Shown piece after piece: positions 45,754 to 55,335 of a stretch of DNA of 64,000 nucleotides. The position numbers and the translations under genes were made by a program. The notes under the pieces are model-generated. The model had not been told where the DNA came from. It saw only the letters and a program-made list of their open reading frames with translations, and made no database searches. Location: the NCBI GenBank assembly GCA_963707275.1, contig CAVPPH010000003.1:434001-498000 (forward strand), given 5' to 3'. How positions within the stretch are numbered: the stretch's first letter is position 1; each line of letters opens with the position of its first letter. This DNA is from JACKBK01 sp963707275. Its GTDB lineage: Bacteria > Chloroflexota > Anaerolineae > JAAEKA01.

Positions 45754-46554
45754 TCAGCGCAGCGCAGCCTCCACCGCCCGGCGCGCCACAATCGGCGCCA
45801 TCGCCTGACGATATTCGACGCTGCCGCGGAAGTCGGCAAACGGCTGCGCGGCGGCCAATTGGGCTGCAATTGCTCCCTCAAGCCCCGCGGCGGTGGTAGC
45901 CGTCACGACCAGTTCTTCCTCCGCAACACCACCTAACACAACTCGGATACCCGAAGCGTCAAGGACCGCGGCTGCCGCAACGATCGGTTGATCGGCAGGC
46001 GTACGCGCCACGCGCGCCAGTCCGCCGCGCACGTCTTCGGCTGGCCACGGCACGCACACTTCAGTGATCAATTGACCTGACAACGGGGCGAACATGCCGA
46101 GGTCGCTACCGCTGGCGGTGACAACGCGCGCATCGAGCGCCAGCAGCGCCAGCGTGAACTCCAGCAGCGGGCCGCGGGCCGCAATGCAACCACCGACGGT
46201 CGCACTGTTGCGCACGTTGACCGGTCCAGCGCGGCGGGCCGCCTCGGCCAGGATGCCGCCGGCCAGCGTCTGGCAGAACGGGTCGTCCACCAGATCCGCC
46301 AGACGGGTGATCGCGCCGATGTGCAGTGTGCCGTTGCCCGGTTCACCTTCGCCGGTCACGTAGCTCAGCGGCAGATTGGCCAGATCGACGACGAGATCAA
46401 CCTCGCCCGCCAGCGAGCCGGGAACGTCGATATCCGTTCGCAACCGCGGCGTGAGCCAGGTCCCGCCCGCCAGCGGGACTGCGTGGCGACCGGGCTGCTG
46501 AAGAAGCTCAGCGGCTTCAGCGACGGTTTGGGGACGGCTGTATTGCAGTGACAT
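45754..46554 (-). CDS. FAD-binding subunit of a molybdopterin dehydrogenase (CoxM-like), orphan
   Basis: 266 residues. It has the PCMH-type FAD fold of xanthine/CO dehydrogenase medium subunits: YSRPQTVAEAAELLQQ, VPLAGGTWLTPRLR (first FAD loop), GAITRLADLVDD and GPVNVRNSATVGGCIA (second loop). No large molybdenum subunit or small Fe-S subunit gene is present on either side. It follows the fused ABC ATPase by 25 bases on the same strand. It may serve partners elsewhere on the chromosome. Confidence 0.82.
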   Translation of the reverse strand: MSLQYSRPQTVAEAAELLQQPGRHAVPLAGGTWLTPRLRTDIDVPGSLAGEVDLVVDLANLPLSYVTGEGEPGNGTLHIGAITRLADLVDDPFCQTLAGGILAEAARRAGPVNVRNSATVGGCIAARGPLLEFTLALLALDARVVTASGSDLGMFAPLSGQLITEVCVPWPAEDVRGGLARVARTPADQPIVAAAAVLDASGIRVVLGGVAEEELVVTATTAAGLEGAIAAQLAAAQPFADFRGSVEYRQAMAPIVARRAVEAALR

Positions 46555-46579
46555 GGATTCTCCTTGATTGAGTGTGGCC

Positions 46580-48268
46580 CTATGTTGCGACTACGTCTTC
46601 CACAACCAGGTAAGCCGGGTCGCGGTAGAGCTTGTTGATCTGGCTGGCGAAGACCAGGGAGCCGGTCATGACCTCACGGGTCGAACCGGTGACGACGATC
46701 TCGCCGTCGCCCATCAGAACGACGCGGTCGGCGCAGCGAGCCACCAGTTCTACGTCATGGGTCGCCAGCAGCACGGCGCAACCCTGCCGGCGCAGGTCGA
46801 GCAGGATGGCAACCAGCGCCTCCTTCAACTCGTAGTCGAGGCCGCGGGTCGGCTCGTCCAGTAGCAGGACCTGCGGGTCGGCCACCAGGATCGCGGCCAG
46901 AGCAGCCCGCTGGCGTTGTCCGGTGCTAAGGTCGCGCGGATAGCGTTCCGCCTCGTCTGCCAGCCCTAAGCGCGCCAGCAAGCGGCGGTCAGCGGCCTCG
47001 TCAAGCGACATGCGATGGCCGCGGCGGGTGAACGCCAGCTCTTCCAGCAGCGTGTCCTTGAACAGCAGCACGCCGGGATTCTGCGGCACGTAGCCAACCA
47101 CCTGCACAACCTCGTCCGTCGACGCGCTGCGAGTGTCCAAATAGCCGCTAGTCACCCCTTTTGGCTTCTCCACTCCGCGCCGCTCCGGGACTTCGTGACC
47201 TCTGACCATCACCCGCCCGCTGGCTGGCTTGAGCAGCCCGGCCAACAGCTTGATCAGCGTCGTCTTGCCGGAGCCGTTACGTCCCATCAACGCGGCGACC
47301 TCGCTGGCGCGCAGGGAAAGGCTGACGTCGCGAACAGCTTGGCCGCCGTCGTCGTAGCGGAAGCTGACCTGTTCGGCGAGGATGGCCGGGGAACCAGACT
47401 GCTGTTGGCCGGTGGCCGCCAGGGTCGCGACCTCGGCGGCCGCGCTGCGGGCCGCGGAGCGCTGGCTGCGGGGCACGAAACGGCGCGCCTCCTTGACCGT
47501 CAGCGGCAAAGGCTGCCAGCCCTGCCGCTTTGCCAGATCAACCAGCGGCGGCGCCAGCGGAATCTGTTCCAGCACAGCGCGCGGGTCGTCCAGCAAAGGC
47601 TGGCTGTCCGGGCCTGGCAGCCAGAGCATGCGGTCCACGAACTGCACGACCCGTTCCAGCCGGTGCTCGGCCAGGATAACCGTCAATCCCAGGTCTTCGT
47701 TAAGGCGGCGGATGGCGACCAGCACCTCCTCGGCCGACTGCGGATCGAGCTGCGAGGTCGGCTCGTCCAGCACCAGCACCTCGGGGTGCAGTGTCAGCAC
47801 CGAGGCGATGGCAACCCGCTGCTTCTCGCCGCCGGAAAGGGTGCTGATGTGGCGGTCGCGCAGATGCGAAATCGTCAGTTGGTCCAGCACCTCCTCGACC
47901 CGTTTGCGCATCAGCGCCGGCGGCAACGCCTGGTTTTCCATGCCGAAGGCCAGTTCGTCCTCGACCCGCTCGGTCACGAACTGCGCCTCGGGATCCTGGA
48001 AGACCATGCCGACCACGAACGCCATGCCCTGCGGGCTTGCCGCCACCGGATCGTGGCCAGCAACATCGATGCGCCCGCTGAGCTTGCCGCCGTAGAAATG
48101 CGGGATCAGCCCGTTGAGGCAGCGCAGAAACGTTGATTTGCCCGACCCGGACGGTCCGACTACCAACATCAACTCGCCTTCGTAGATAGCGAGCGAGAGG
48201 TCGCGCAGCGCTGGCCGGGCCGCGCCGTCGCCGGGGTAGGTGTAGGTGACGTGGTCGAGGGTAATCAT
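46580..48268 (-). CDS. Fused double ATPase of an ECF-type transporter
   Basis: 562 residues with two complete ABC domains. Domain 1: Walker A GPSGSGKST (about 38), Q-loop VFQDPEAQF, signature LSGGEKQR, Walker B VLVLDEPTSQLD. Domain 2: GRNGSGKTT (about 330), YVPQNPGVLLF, signature LSTGQRQR, VLLLDEPTRGLD. This matches the tandem EcfA/EcfA' proteins that energise vitamin or cobalt/nickel uptake. The EcfT and substrate-binding partners are not in the window. The first signature is canonical, and the second has T instead of G. Confidence 0.85.
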   Translation of the reverse strand: MITLDHVTYTYPGDGAARPALRDLSLAIYEGELMLVVGPSGSGKSTFLRCLNGLIPHFYGGKLSGRIDVAGHDPVAASPQGMAFVVGMVFQDPEAQFVTERVEDELAFGMENQALPPALMRKRVEEVLDQLTISHLRDRHISTLSGGEKQRVAIASVLTLHPEVLVLDEPTSQLDPQSAEEVLVAIRRLNEDLGLTVILAEHRLERVVQFVDRMLWLPGPDSQPLLDDPRAVLEQIPLAPPLVDLAKRQGWQPLPLTVKEARRFVPRSQRSAARSAAAEVATLAATGQQQSGSPAILAEQVSFRYDDGGQAVRDVSLSLRASEVAALMGRNGSGKTTLIKLLAGLLKPASGRVMVRGHEVPERRGVEKPKGVTSGYLDTRSASTDEVVQVVGYVPQNPGVLLFKDTLLEELAFTRRGHRMSLDEAADRRLLARLGLADEAERYPRDLSTGQRQRAALAAILVADPQVLLLDEPTRGLDYELKEALVAILLDLRRQGCAVLLATHDVELVARCADRVVLMGDGEIVVTGSTREVMTGSLVFASQINKLYRDPAYLVVEDVVAT

Positions 48269-48293
48269 GCGGAACGGTGGGTTGGCTGCGCAG

Positions 48294-49067
48294 CTACAGC
48301 AGCCCTTGAGTGATCTGGTCGCGGCGACGACTCAAATGCTCGATGTCGCCGAGGTAGGCCAGATGATGACCGGCTGCCATGTGCGCTTGAAATGTTGCGT
48401 TGCCCTGGCCAGCTTCAGCGCACATGAAATCGACCAGAGATTGCAGCCGTACGATAGCCCTATCGATTATGGTCGTTCGGTCGTTGTTTGGCAAACCGTA
48501 GGCATCACAAAAGCGTTTGGCACGCTTGATTTGACCGGCGAAATCGCCCCAACTGTCGGGGTTGTCAGGGCTGTGCAACGGCGACCACCGATAGAGCGCG
48601 TAGGCCACGTCCCATATCCGCGGGCCGGGATGCGCCGTGTCGAAGTCAATGATCGCGACGGCTGTACAGCCATTGAAAACGACGTTGTACGGTGCATAAT
48701 CGCCGTGACAGATGACCTCAACAGGTTGCTGAGAAGGCAGCATCCACGGCAGCTCCTGAGCGGCGATGCGCAGGAAGGAGGCTGAAGCATCGTGATAGGT
48801 TCGCAGGAGTCTTGCTGCTGTTTCCAGCGCCGCCTGGCTGGTCACGGCCGGGCTGTATGGATAGTTGCTCACCTCGCCTGCGATGAATGTCAAAACCTCG
48901 TTGCCGTGGTCATCAAACCCGCACGGTTCGGGCGCTGCGCGGAACCCGACGTTTCGCAGGTGCTTCAGAAGCAGGTGAACCGACGGCGACCAATACCCGG
49001 AAGGTCGATGCACCATACCTCCCGAGTGAGCGATCTGGTTCTCGCGCCCGCCGTGCAGGTATTCCAC
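48294..49067 (-). CDS. Aminoglycoside-phosphotransferase-like kinase
   Basis: 257 residues. The APH/choline kinase core has VICHGDYAPYNVVFN (catalytic Asp, about 139-153) and AIIDFDTAHPGPRIWDVAYA (metal Asp). The N-lobe is short: HRPSGYWSPSVHLLLKHLRN replaces the usual lysine strand, so the ATP site may be partial. Family members phosphorylate small alcohols or antibiotics. A resistance role cannot be inferred. It lies 26 bases upstream of the ECF ATPase gene. Confidence 0.78.
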   Translation of the reverse strand: MEYLHGGRENQIAHSGGMVHRPSGYWSPSVHLLLKHLRNVGFRAAPEPCGFDDHGNEVLTFIAGEVSNYPYSPAVTSQAALETAARLLRTYHDASASFLRIAAQELPWMLPSQQPVEVICHGDYAPYNVVFNGCTAVAIIDFDTAHPGPRIWDVAYALYRWSPLHSPDNPDSWGDFAGQIKRAKRFCDAYGLPNNDRTTIIDRAIVRLQSLVDFMCAEAGQGNATFQAHMAAGHHLAYLGDIEHLSRRRDQITQGLL

Positions 49068-49267
49068 GTTTCTCCTTGTCGCAGCCTGGCTGGAAGCTGG
49101 CGACGACGCCAGACGACATCCGCCAGTATAGCATCGGAGTGGGCGGCGTCAAAGCGACAGGTTTCGTGATTGCGAGGATTCCCCCTCGCCCTGAGGGAGA
49201 GGGAACTTCCACTCCGGTAGCGCGCGCACTTGAACCTACGCCCGGCATCGGTTACAATCGGTGCGCC

Positions 49268-49459
49268 ATGAACCGCAGCCAGCTCATCGACCGCAAGCAC
49301 GAGGTGATCACGGAACTCCAACGGACGCGACGGGAGTTGGAACGGGAGCGGGGCAAAGCTGGCCGCGAGAGTCGCGTACGCGAGCTGCAAGCGCGGCTGG
49401 ATTGGCTGATGGCCGAGGAAGGCCGGCTGCGACGAGAGATCGACCGGGCGCGAGACTGA
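49268..49459 (+). CDS. Small coiled-coil protein
   Basis: 63 residues from ATG 49268, entirely predicted helix with heptads: KHEVITELQRTRRELERERG and RVRELQARLDWLMAEEGRLR. It is highly charged, with no membrane or secretion signal. A TACAAT -10 at 49251-49256 precedes it. It lies 12 bases before the ABC exporter, so it is probably co-transcribed and could be a small accessory. No named family was recognised. Confidence 0.55.
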   Translation: MNRSQLIDRKHEVITELQRTRRELERERGKAGRESRVRELQARLDWLMAEEGRLRREIDRARD

Positions 49460-49471
49460 AGGAGAAACCGA

Positions 49472-51466
49472 ATGCACAGTGGAGGATGGTGGAGTTACAT
49501 CGCCAGCGACCCGTCCAAGGGAAAACCCAAGATGGACCGGGCGCTGTTATTGCGCGTTGCAACCTATGCGCGCCCCTACAAATGGCAGATTCTGGTCGTG
49601 TTGGCGACCATCGTTGCCGTCTCGCTACTCGAGCTGATCCCGCCCCTGATTCTGCGCCAGCTCATCGACGTCACGCTGCCGGATGGAAACATGCAGCAGT
49701 TGACCTATCTCGCACTGGCGCTGATCGCGATCCCCGTCATCACCGGCCTGATCGACGTGGCGGAGCGCTATTACAGCTCGCACGCCGGTGAGGGGATCAT
49801 CTTCGACTTGCGCCAGCAGATGTACGGCCACCTGAGCAGCATGGCGCTGCGCTTTTTCACCTACACCAAGTCGGGCGAAGTCGTTTCACGATTCAACAGC
49901 GATGTGGTCGGCGCGCAGAACGCGATCACCGGCACGATCCCCAACATCGTCGTCAACATCGTGACGCTGGTTTCGACGTTGTTCATCATGTTTTCCATCG
50001 AGTGGCGGCTGACGCTGCTGGCGATAATCGTGGTGCCCCTGTTCATCCTGCCGGCCCGCCGCGTGGCCGGACTGCTGCGCACCATCCGCCGGCAGGCCAT
50101 GGAATACAACGCCGACATGAGCAACATCATCTCGGAGACGCTCGGAATCAACGGTGTGCTGCTTGTCAAGACCTTTGGCCGGGCGCGCCAGGAGAAGAAA
50201 CGTTTCAGCGACGTCAACACCAACGTGCGCGACATCGGCATCCGCCGGGCGATGGTGGGACGCTGGTTCTTCATGGGTCTGGGGCTGGTGGCTGCGCTGG
50301 GCACGGCGCTGATCTACTGGGTTGGCGGCGCGATGGTGATCAACAGCACGCTGACCATCGGCACCATCGTCGCGTTCGCTGCCTATCTCAGCCGGCTGTA
50401 CGGACCGGTTTCATCGCTGTCCAACGTCCAGGTTGAGTTTGCCCAGTCGATGGTCAGCTTCGAACGCGTCTTCGAGTATCTTGACCTGCCAGTGGAGATC
50501 CAGGACAAGCCCGACGCGGTCGTTCTGTCCGACGTGTCGGGCCGTCTGCACTTCGATAACGTCTCGTTCACCTATCTGACAGCCGAGCAGTGGGCGCAAG
50601 TAGATCTGGCTGAGGCAGCCCCGGCAGCAAACGGCCATGGACCGGCGGTGCCGGCAGTTGCGATCACCAGCAACGGCAAACAGGACGCAACGGAACAGCC
50701 CGCCGCGCCGTGGACGACAGCGGTCGCGGCCCGCCGCTGGGCGCTGCGCCATTTCAGCAGCGAGATCGAACCGGGCCAGTTGATCGCACTGGTGGGTCGT
50801 AGCGGCGCGGGCAAGACCACCATCACCTATCTGCTGCCGCGGCTCTACGACGTGACCGAAGGCGCGATCCGGGTGGACGGTCACGATCTGCGCGACGTGA
50901 CCCAGGAATCGCTGGCCGAGCAGATCGGCATCGTCCCGCAGGAAACCTACCTCTTCCACGACACGATCCGCAACAACCTGCTCTACGCCCGGCCTGATGC
51001 CGTCGACGCCGAGCTGATCGCGGCCTGCAAGGCCGCCAACATCCATGACTTCATCGCACGCATGCCCGACGGCTACGACACAGTGGTCGGAGAGCGCGGC
51101 TATCGGCTCAGCGGCGGCGAAAAGCAGCGGCTGGCCATCGCCCGCGTGATTCTCAAGGACCCGCGCATTCTCATCCTCGACGAGGCGACGTCGCACCTCG
51201 ACTCGGAGAACGAGGCGCTGATTCAGAGCGCGCTGGAGCCGCTCTTCCATGGCCGGACCAGTCTGGTGATCGCCCACCGTCTTTCGACGATTCTGGCAGC
51301 CGACAAGATCCTGGTGCTGGACGAGGGCGAGTTGGTGGAGCAGGGAACACACGACGAGCTGCTGGTCAAGGACGGGCTGTACAAGGCGCTGTACGAGACC
51401 CAGTTCCGCCCGGAACCGGCAGCGGAATTCACCGCAGAGACACAGAGGGCGCAGAGGTTGGAATAG
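49472..51466 (+). CDS. ABC exporter, fused membrane and ATPase domains
   Basis: 664 residues. Six membrane helices lie in residues about 35-325 (for example LLELIPPLILRQLIDVTLPD and TLTIGTIVAFAAYLSRLYGP). The ATPase domain has Walker A VGRSGAGKTTITYLLPRL, Q-loop VPQETYLFHDTIRNNLLYA, signature LSGGEKQRLAIAR and Walker B ILILDEATSHLD. It resembles MsbA/LmrA-type half-transporters. An extra segment of about 50 residues rich in Ala, Pro and Gln separates FDNVSFTYL from the core strand that leads into Walker A. The last ten residues come from a repeated CAGAGACACAGAGG sequence. Confidence 0.88.
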   Translation: MHSGGWWSYIASDPSKGKPKMDRALLLRVATYARPYKWQILVVLATIVAVSLLELIPPLILRQLIDVTLPDGNMQQLTYLALALIAIPVITGLIDVAERYYSSHAGEGIIFDLRQQMYGHLSSMALRFFTYTKSGEVVSRFNSDVVGAQNAITGTIPNIVVNIVTLVSTLFIMFSIEWRLTLLAIIVVPLFILPARRVAGLLRTIRRQAMEYNADMSNIISETLGINGVLLVKTFGRARQEKKRFSDVNTNVRDIGIRRAMVGRWFFMGLGLVAALGTALIYWVGGAMVINSTLTIGTIVAFAAYLSRLYGPVSSLSNVQVEFAQSMVSFERVFEYLDLPVEIQDKPDAVVLSDVSGRLHFDNVSFTYLTAEQWAQVDLAEAAPAANGHGPAVPAVAITSNGKQDATEQPAAPWTTAVAARRWALRHFSSEIEPGQLIALVGRSGAGKTTITYLLPRLYDVTEGAIRVDGHDLRDVTQESLAEQIGIVPQETYLFHDTIRNNLLYARPDAVDAELIAACKAANIHDFIARMPDGYDTVVGERGYRLSGGEKQRLAIARVILKDPRILILDEATSHLDSENEALIQSALEPLFHGRTSLVIAHRLSTILAADKILVLDEGELVEQGTHDELLVKDGLYKALYETQFRPEPAAEFTAETQRAQRLE

Positions 51467-51522
51467 CCAGGGTCCGTCGTTTTCGCCACGACCGCGATTG
51501 GAGTATCATAGACGATGTACCC

Positions 51523-51593
51523 GTAGGGGCATGAATGGCGGGGCGAAGGTTTCGTTGAAAACCAACTGTGTTTCCCGCCATTCATGCCCCTAC
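51523..51593. terminator. 20-bp perfect fold-back GTAGGGGCATGAATGGCGGG
   Basis: Arms at 51523-51542 and 51574-51593 are exact complements with 31 bases between. It separates the ABC exporter from pgi. The GTAGGGGC tip is shared with the element inside the GT-C gene at 18238, so this is a repeat family. It may act as a transcript end for the exporter. Confidence 0.6.
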
Positions 51594-51625
51594 ACGTTTT
51601 TGCACACAGAAAACGAGAACCCACC

Positions 51626-53248
<1,623 letters not shown>

Positions 53249-53289
53249 TCGCCAGTGCCTGTCACTGGAGAAACGGAAAGGACACCACC

Positions 53290-53757
53290 ATGCCAATCGC
53301 AGTTGCCGCCGACCATGCCGGCTATGACATCAAGGAAGTCGTCGCGGACCATTTGCGTTCGGAAGGCTACGAGGTGCTGGACCTTGGCGTTGACACAGCT
53401 GACGTGCCCAGCGATTACCCGGACGCGGCCGCCGCGGTTGCGCAGGCGATTCGCACCGGCGAGGCTGAGCGCGGCGTGCTGGTCTGCGGCAGCGGCGTCG
53501 GCGTCTCGGTAGCCGCCAACAAGTTCCCCGGCATCCGCGCGGCGATCTGCCACGACACCTACTCTGCGCATCAGGGCGTCGAGCACGACCAGATGAACGT
53601 GCTGGTGCTGGGCGGACGCATCGTCGGCGCGGCGCTGGCGCGCGAGTTGGTAGATGCCTTCATGGCGGCGGAGTTCAGCGGCGAGGAACGCCATGTGCGT
53701 CGGGTGGACAAGATGCTGGTCATCGAGCGCGAGCATATGACAAGATGGACAGGTTGA
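53290..53757 (+). CDS. rpiB: Ribose-5-phosphate isomerase B
   Basis: 155 residues. MPIAVAADHAGYDIKEVVAD is the RpiB start, and the active-site cysteine is in LVCGSGVGVSVAANKFPGIR (about 67-86). It interconverts ribose-5-P and ribulose-5-P, or an allose analogue. A GGA ribosome site precedes ATG. It follows pgi by 41 bases across a short palindromic repeat. It is likely co-transcribed with rpe. Confidence 0.93.
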   Translation: MPIAVAADHAGYDIKEVVADHLRSEGYEVLDLGVDTADVPSDYPDAAAAVAQAIRTGEAERGVLVCGSGVGVSVAANKFPGIRAAICHDTYSAHQGVEHDQMNVLVLGGRIVGAALARELVDAFMAAEFSGEERHVRRVDKMLVIEREHMTRWTG

Positions 53758-53849
53758 CAAGGTGATGGGGTGACAAGGTAACAGAGCATGACTACTGATG
53801 ACTGATCACCGATTACCGATCACCGAACACCGGCAACAGAGAGCGACAC

Positions 53850-54512
53850 ATGAAACAAGGCAAGATCGCGCCGTCGATTCTGGCGGCTGACTTTTTGCGA
53901 CTGGGCGAGGAGATCGCCGCGGCCGAGGCAGGCGGGGCGGACCGCATTCAACTGGACGTGATGGACGGCGTGTTCGTGCCCAACATCAGCTTCGGCATCC
54001 CCGTGGTGCAGGCGGCGCGGCGGGCGACGACGCTGCCGCTGGAGGCGCACCTGATGATCGTGCAGCCGGAGCGCTACCTGGCCGACTTTGCGAACGCCGG
54101 CGCCGACACCATCATCGTACACCAGGAAGTCTCGCCACATCTGGACCGGACGCTGCACGCCATCAAAGAACTGGGCAAGAAGGCCGGCGTTGCCATCAAC
54201 CCGTCGACGCCGGTGGCGATGCTGAGCGAGGTCATCGAACTGCTGGACCTGGCGCTGGTGATGACCGTCAACCCCGGCTTTGGCGGCCAACGTTTCATTC
54301 CCGGCACGCTGCACAAGATTTGCCAGTTGCGCCAGATCCTGGACGAACGCAACCCGGCCTGCGAGATCGAGGTGGACGGCGGCATAGACGAGACCACCAT
54401 CCGAGCGGCCTACGACGCCGGCGCGACGGTATTCGTGGCTGGCACTGCCGTGTTTGGACATCCCGAAGGCGCGGCCGAGGGAGTGCGGAGCTTGCTCGAA
54501 ATCCTGAAGTAA
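53850..54512 (+). CDS. rpe: Ribulose-phosphate 3-epimerase
   Basis: 220 residues, TIM barrel. Signatures: APSILAADFLRLGEEI, IQLDVMDGVFVPNISFG (metal His/Asp region), MTVNPGFGGQRFIP and EVDGGIDETTI. It converts ribulose-5-P to xylulose-5-P in the pentose phosphate pathway, directly after rpiB in the same path. A 92-base spacer with GATCACCG/GATTACCG repeats separates it from rpiB. Confidence 0.95.
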   Translation: MKQGKIAPSILAADFLRLGEEIAAAEAGGADRIQLDVMDGVFVPNISFGIPVVQAARRATTLPLEAHLMIVQPERYLADFANAGADTIIVHQEVSPHLDRTLHAIKELGKKAGVAINPSTPVAMLSEVIELLDLALVMTVNPGFGGQRFIPGTLHKICQLRQILDERNPACEIEVDGGIDETTIRAAYDAGATVFVAGTAVFGHPEGAAEGVRSLLEILK

Positions 54513-54614
54513 CGGCGTGTATTCAAGTTTGGCATGTAACGGCGGGCAACGTCAAGTGGCGAAGCCCGCCGTTTTTCTTCTCTCGGTTGTATCGGGGATC
54601 GTCCGGTTTCCCAC

Positions 54615-54642
54615 TTGACGAAACATCGAGAATGGATATAAT
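54615..54642 (+). promoter_or_regulatory. Promoter of the Fur-family regulator gene
   Basis: TTGACG (54615-54620), 16 bases, perfect TATAAT (54637-54642). It is about 94 bases before the ATG, with an operator and a hairpin between. Confidence 0.7.
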
Positions 54643-54643
54643 C

Positions 54644-54656
54644 TAGAACAGTTCTA
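54644..54656. promoter_or_regulatory. Operator candidate TAGAACAGTTCTA
   Basis: A perfect 13-base palindrome two bases downstream of the -10 box, where a repressor would block initiation. AATAATCATTCTA follows at 54661-54673 as a possible second, weaker half-site. It fits autoregulation by the Fur-family protein encoded just downstream. Confidence 0.55.
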
Positions 54657-54687
54657 AACAAATAATCATTCTATGAAATATCTCATC

Positions 54688-54722
54688 AAGTGACAGGCAC
54701 TTTCCCCAAGTGCCTGTCACTT
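54688..54722. repeat. Hairpin copy of the AAGTGACAGGCACTT repeat
   Basis: Perfect 15-base arms at 54688-54702 and 54708-54722 with a TCCCC loop, directly in the 5' leader of the regulator gene, 13 bases before its ATG. It may affect translation. Confidence 0.7.
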
Positions 54723-54735
54723 GAGGGCAATCACC

Positions 54736-55176
54736 ATGAACCGATCAGAAAAACTACAACACGCCCTGCGACAAGCCGGCCACCGCATGACGCCACAGCG
54801 GCTGGCCATCTGCGATGTGTTGGCGGCCAGCGACGACCATCCGACGCCGTATGTCGTCTACGAACGCGTGCGCGTCCACGTGCCGACGGTCAGCGTCGCC
54901 ACGGTGTACAACACGCTGGGCGCGCTGCGCGACCTGGGCGCGATCGTCGAGATCGGCCTGGGGCGCAGCGAGGCGCACTACGAACCGAACCTGGCGCCGC
55001 ACGCCAATCTGATCTGCCTGCAGTGCGGCCGGATCAGCGACTTCGAGGGCCTGCCGATGCTGCAGATGGCGTCGCAGATCGAAACCAACAGCGGCTTCGA
55101 CATCAAGAACACCCGCATCGACGTCTACGGCGTCTGCCGCGAATGCCAGGGAGCAGATGACAGGGTGAGTGGGTGA
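54736..55176 (+). CDS. Fur/PerR-family metalloregulator
   Basis: 146 residues. The winged helix has HRMTPQRLAICDVL and TVSVATVYNTLGALRDLGAI. Metal ligands are EAHYEPNLAPHANLICLQCG, with structural zinc pairs CLQC and CREC (about residues 96-99 and 138-141). It lies 160 bases upstream of a P1B-4 metal ATPase, the gene type often controlled by PerR or Fur. A PerR-like iron/peroxide role is inferred. ATG 54736 was chosen over a GTG five residues upstream. Confidence 0.83.
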   Translation: MNRSEKLQHALRQAGHRMTPQRLAICDVLAASDDHPTPYVVYERVRVHVPTVSVATVYNTLGALRDLGAIVEIGLGRSEAHYEPNLAPHANLICLQCGRISDFEGLPMLQMASQIETNSGFDIKNTRIDVYGVCRECQGADDRVSG

Positions 55177-55335
55177 CAAGGTGCGATAGTTCGTTAGTGA
55201 GTTAGTGCGACAGATTCGTTGGCTACGAAGGTTGGATGCGTATACTCAGCACCTGCTTCACCAACGATCGTACTAGCGAACTGCTGGACTATCACGCTAT
55301 CGAACTAACACACTATCGAACTACCGAACTGCCCA
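55177..55335. other. Spacer of degenerate GTTAGTG / CTATCGAACTA repeats
   Basis: 159 bases made largely of imperfect units: GATAGTTCGTTAGTGAGTTAG near 55184-55204 and, in inverse orientation, CTATCGAACTAACACACTATCG near 55296-55317. The two halves can pair. No ribosome site or clear promoter for the ATPase is visible, so read-through from the regulator promoter is likely. Confidence 0.45.

Noticed and set aside
48294..49067. Antibiotic-resistance aminoglycoside phosphotransferase
   Set aside because: Only the general APH kinase core is present, and the N-lobe lysine strand is not clear. Nothing points to a drug substrate.
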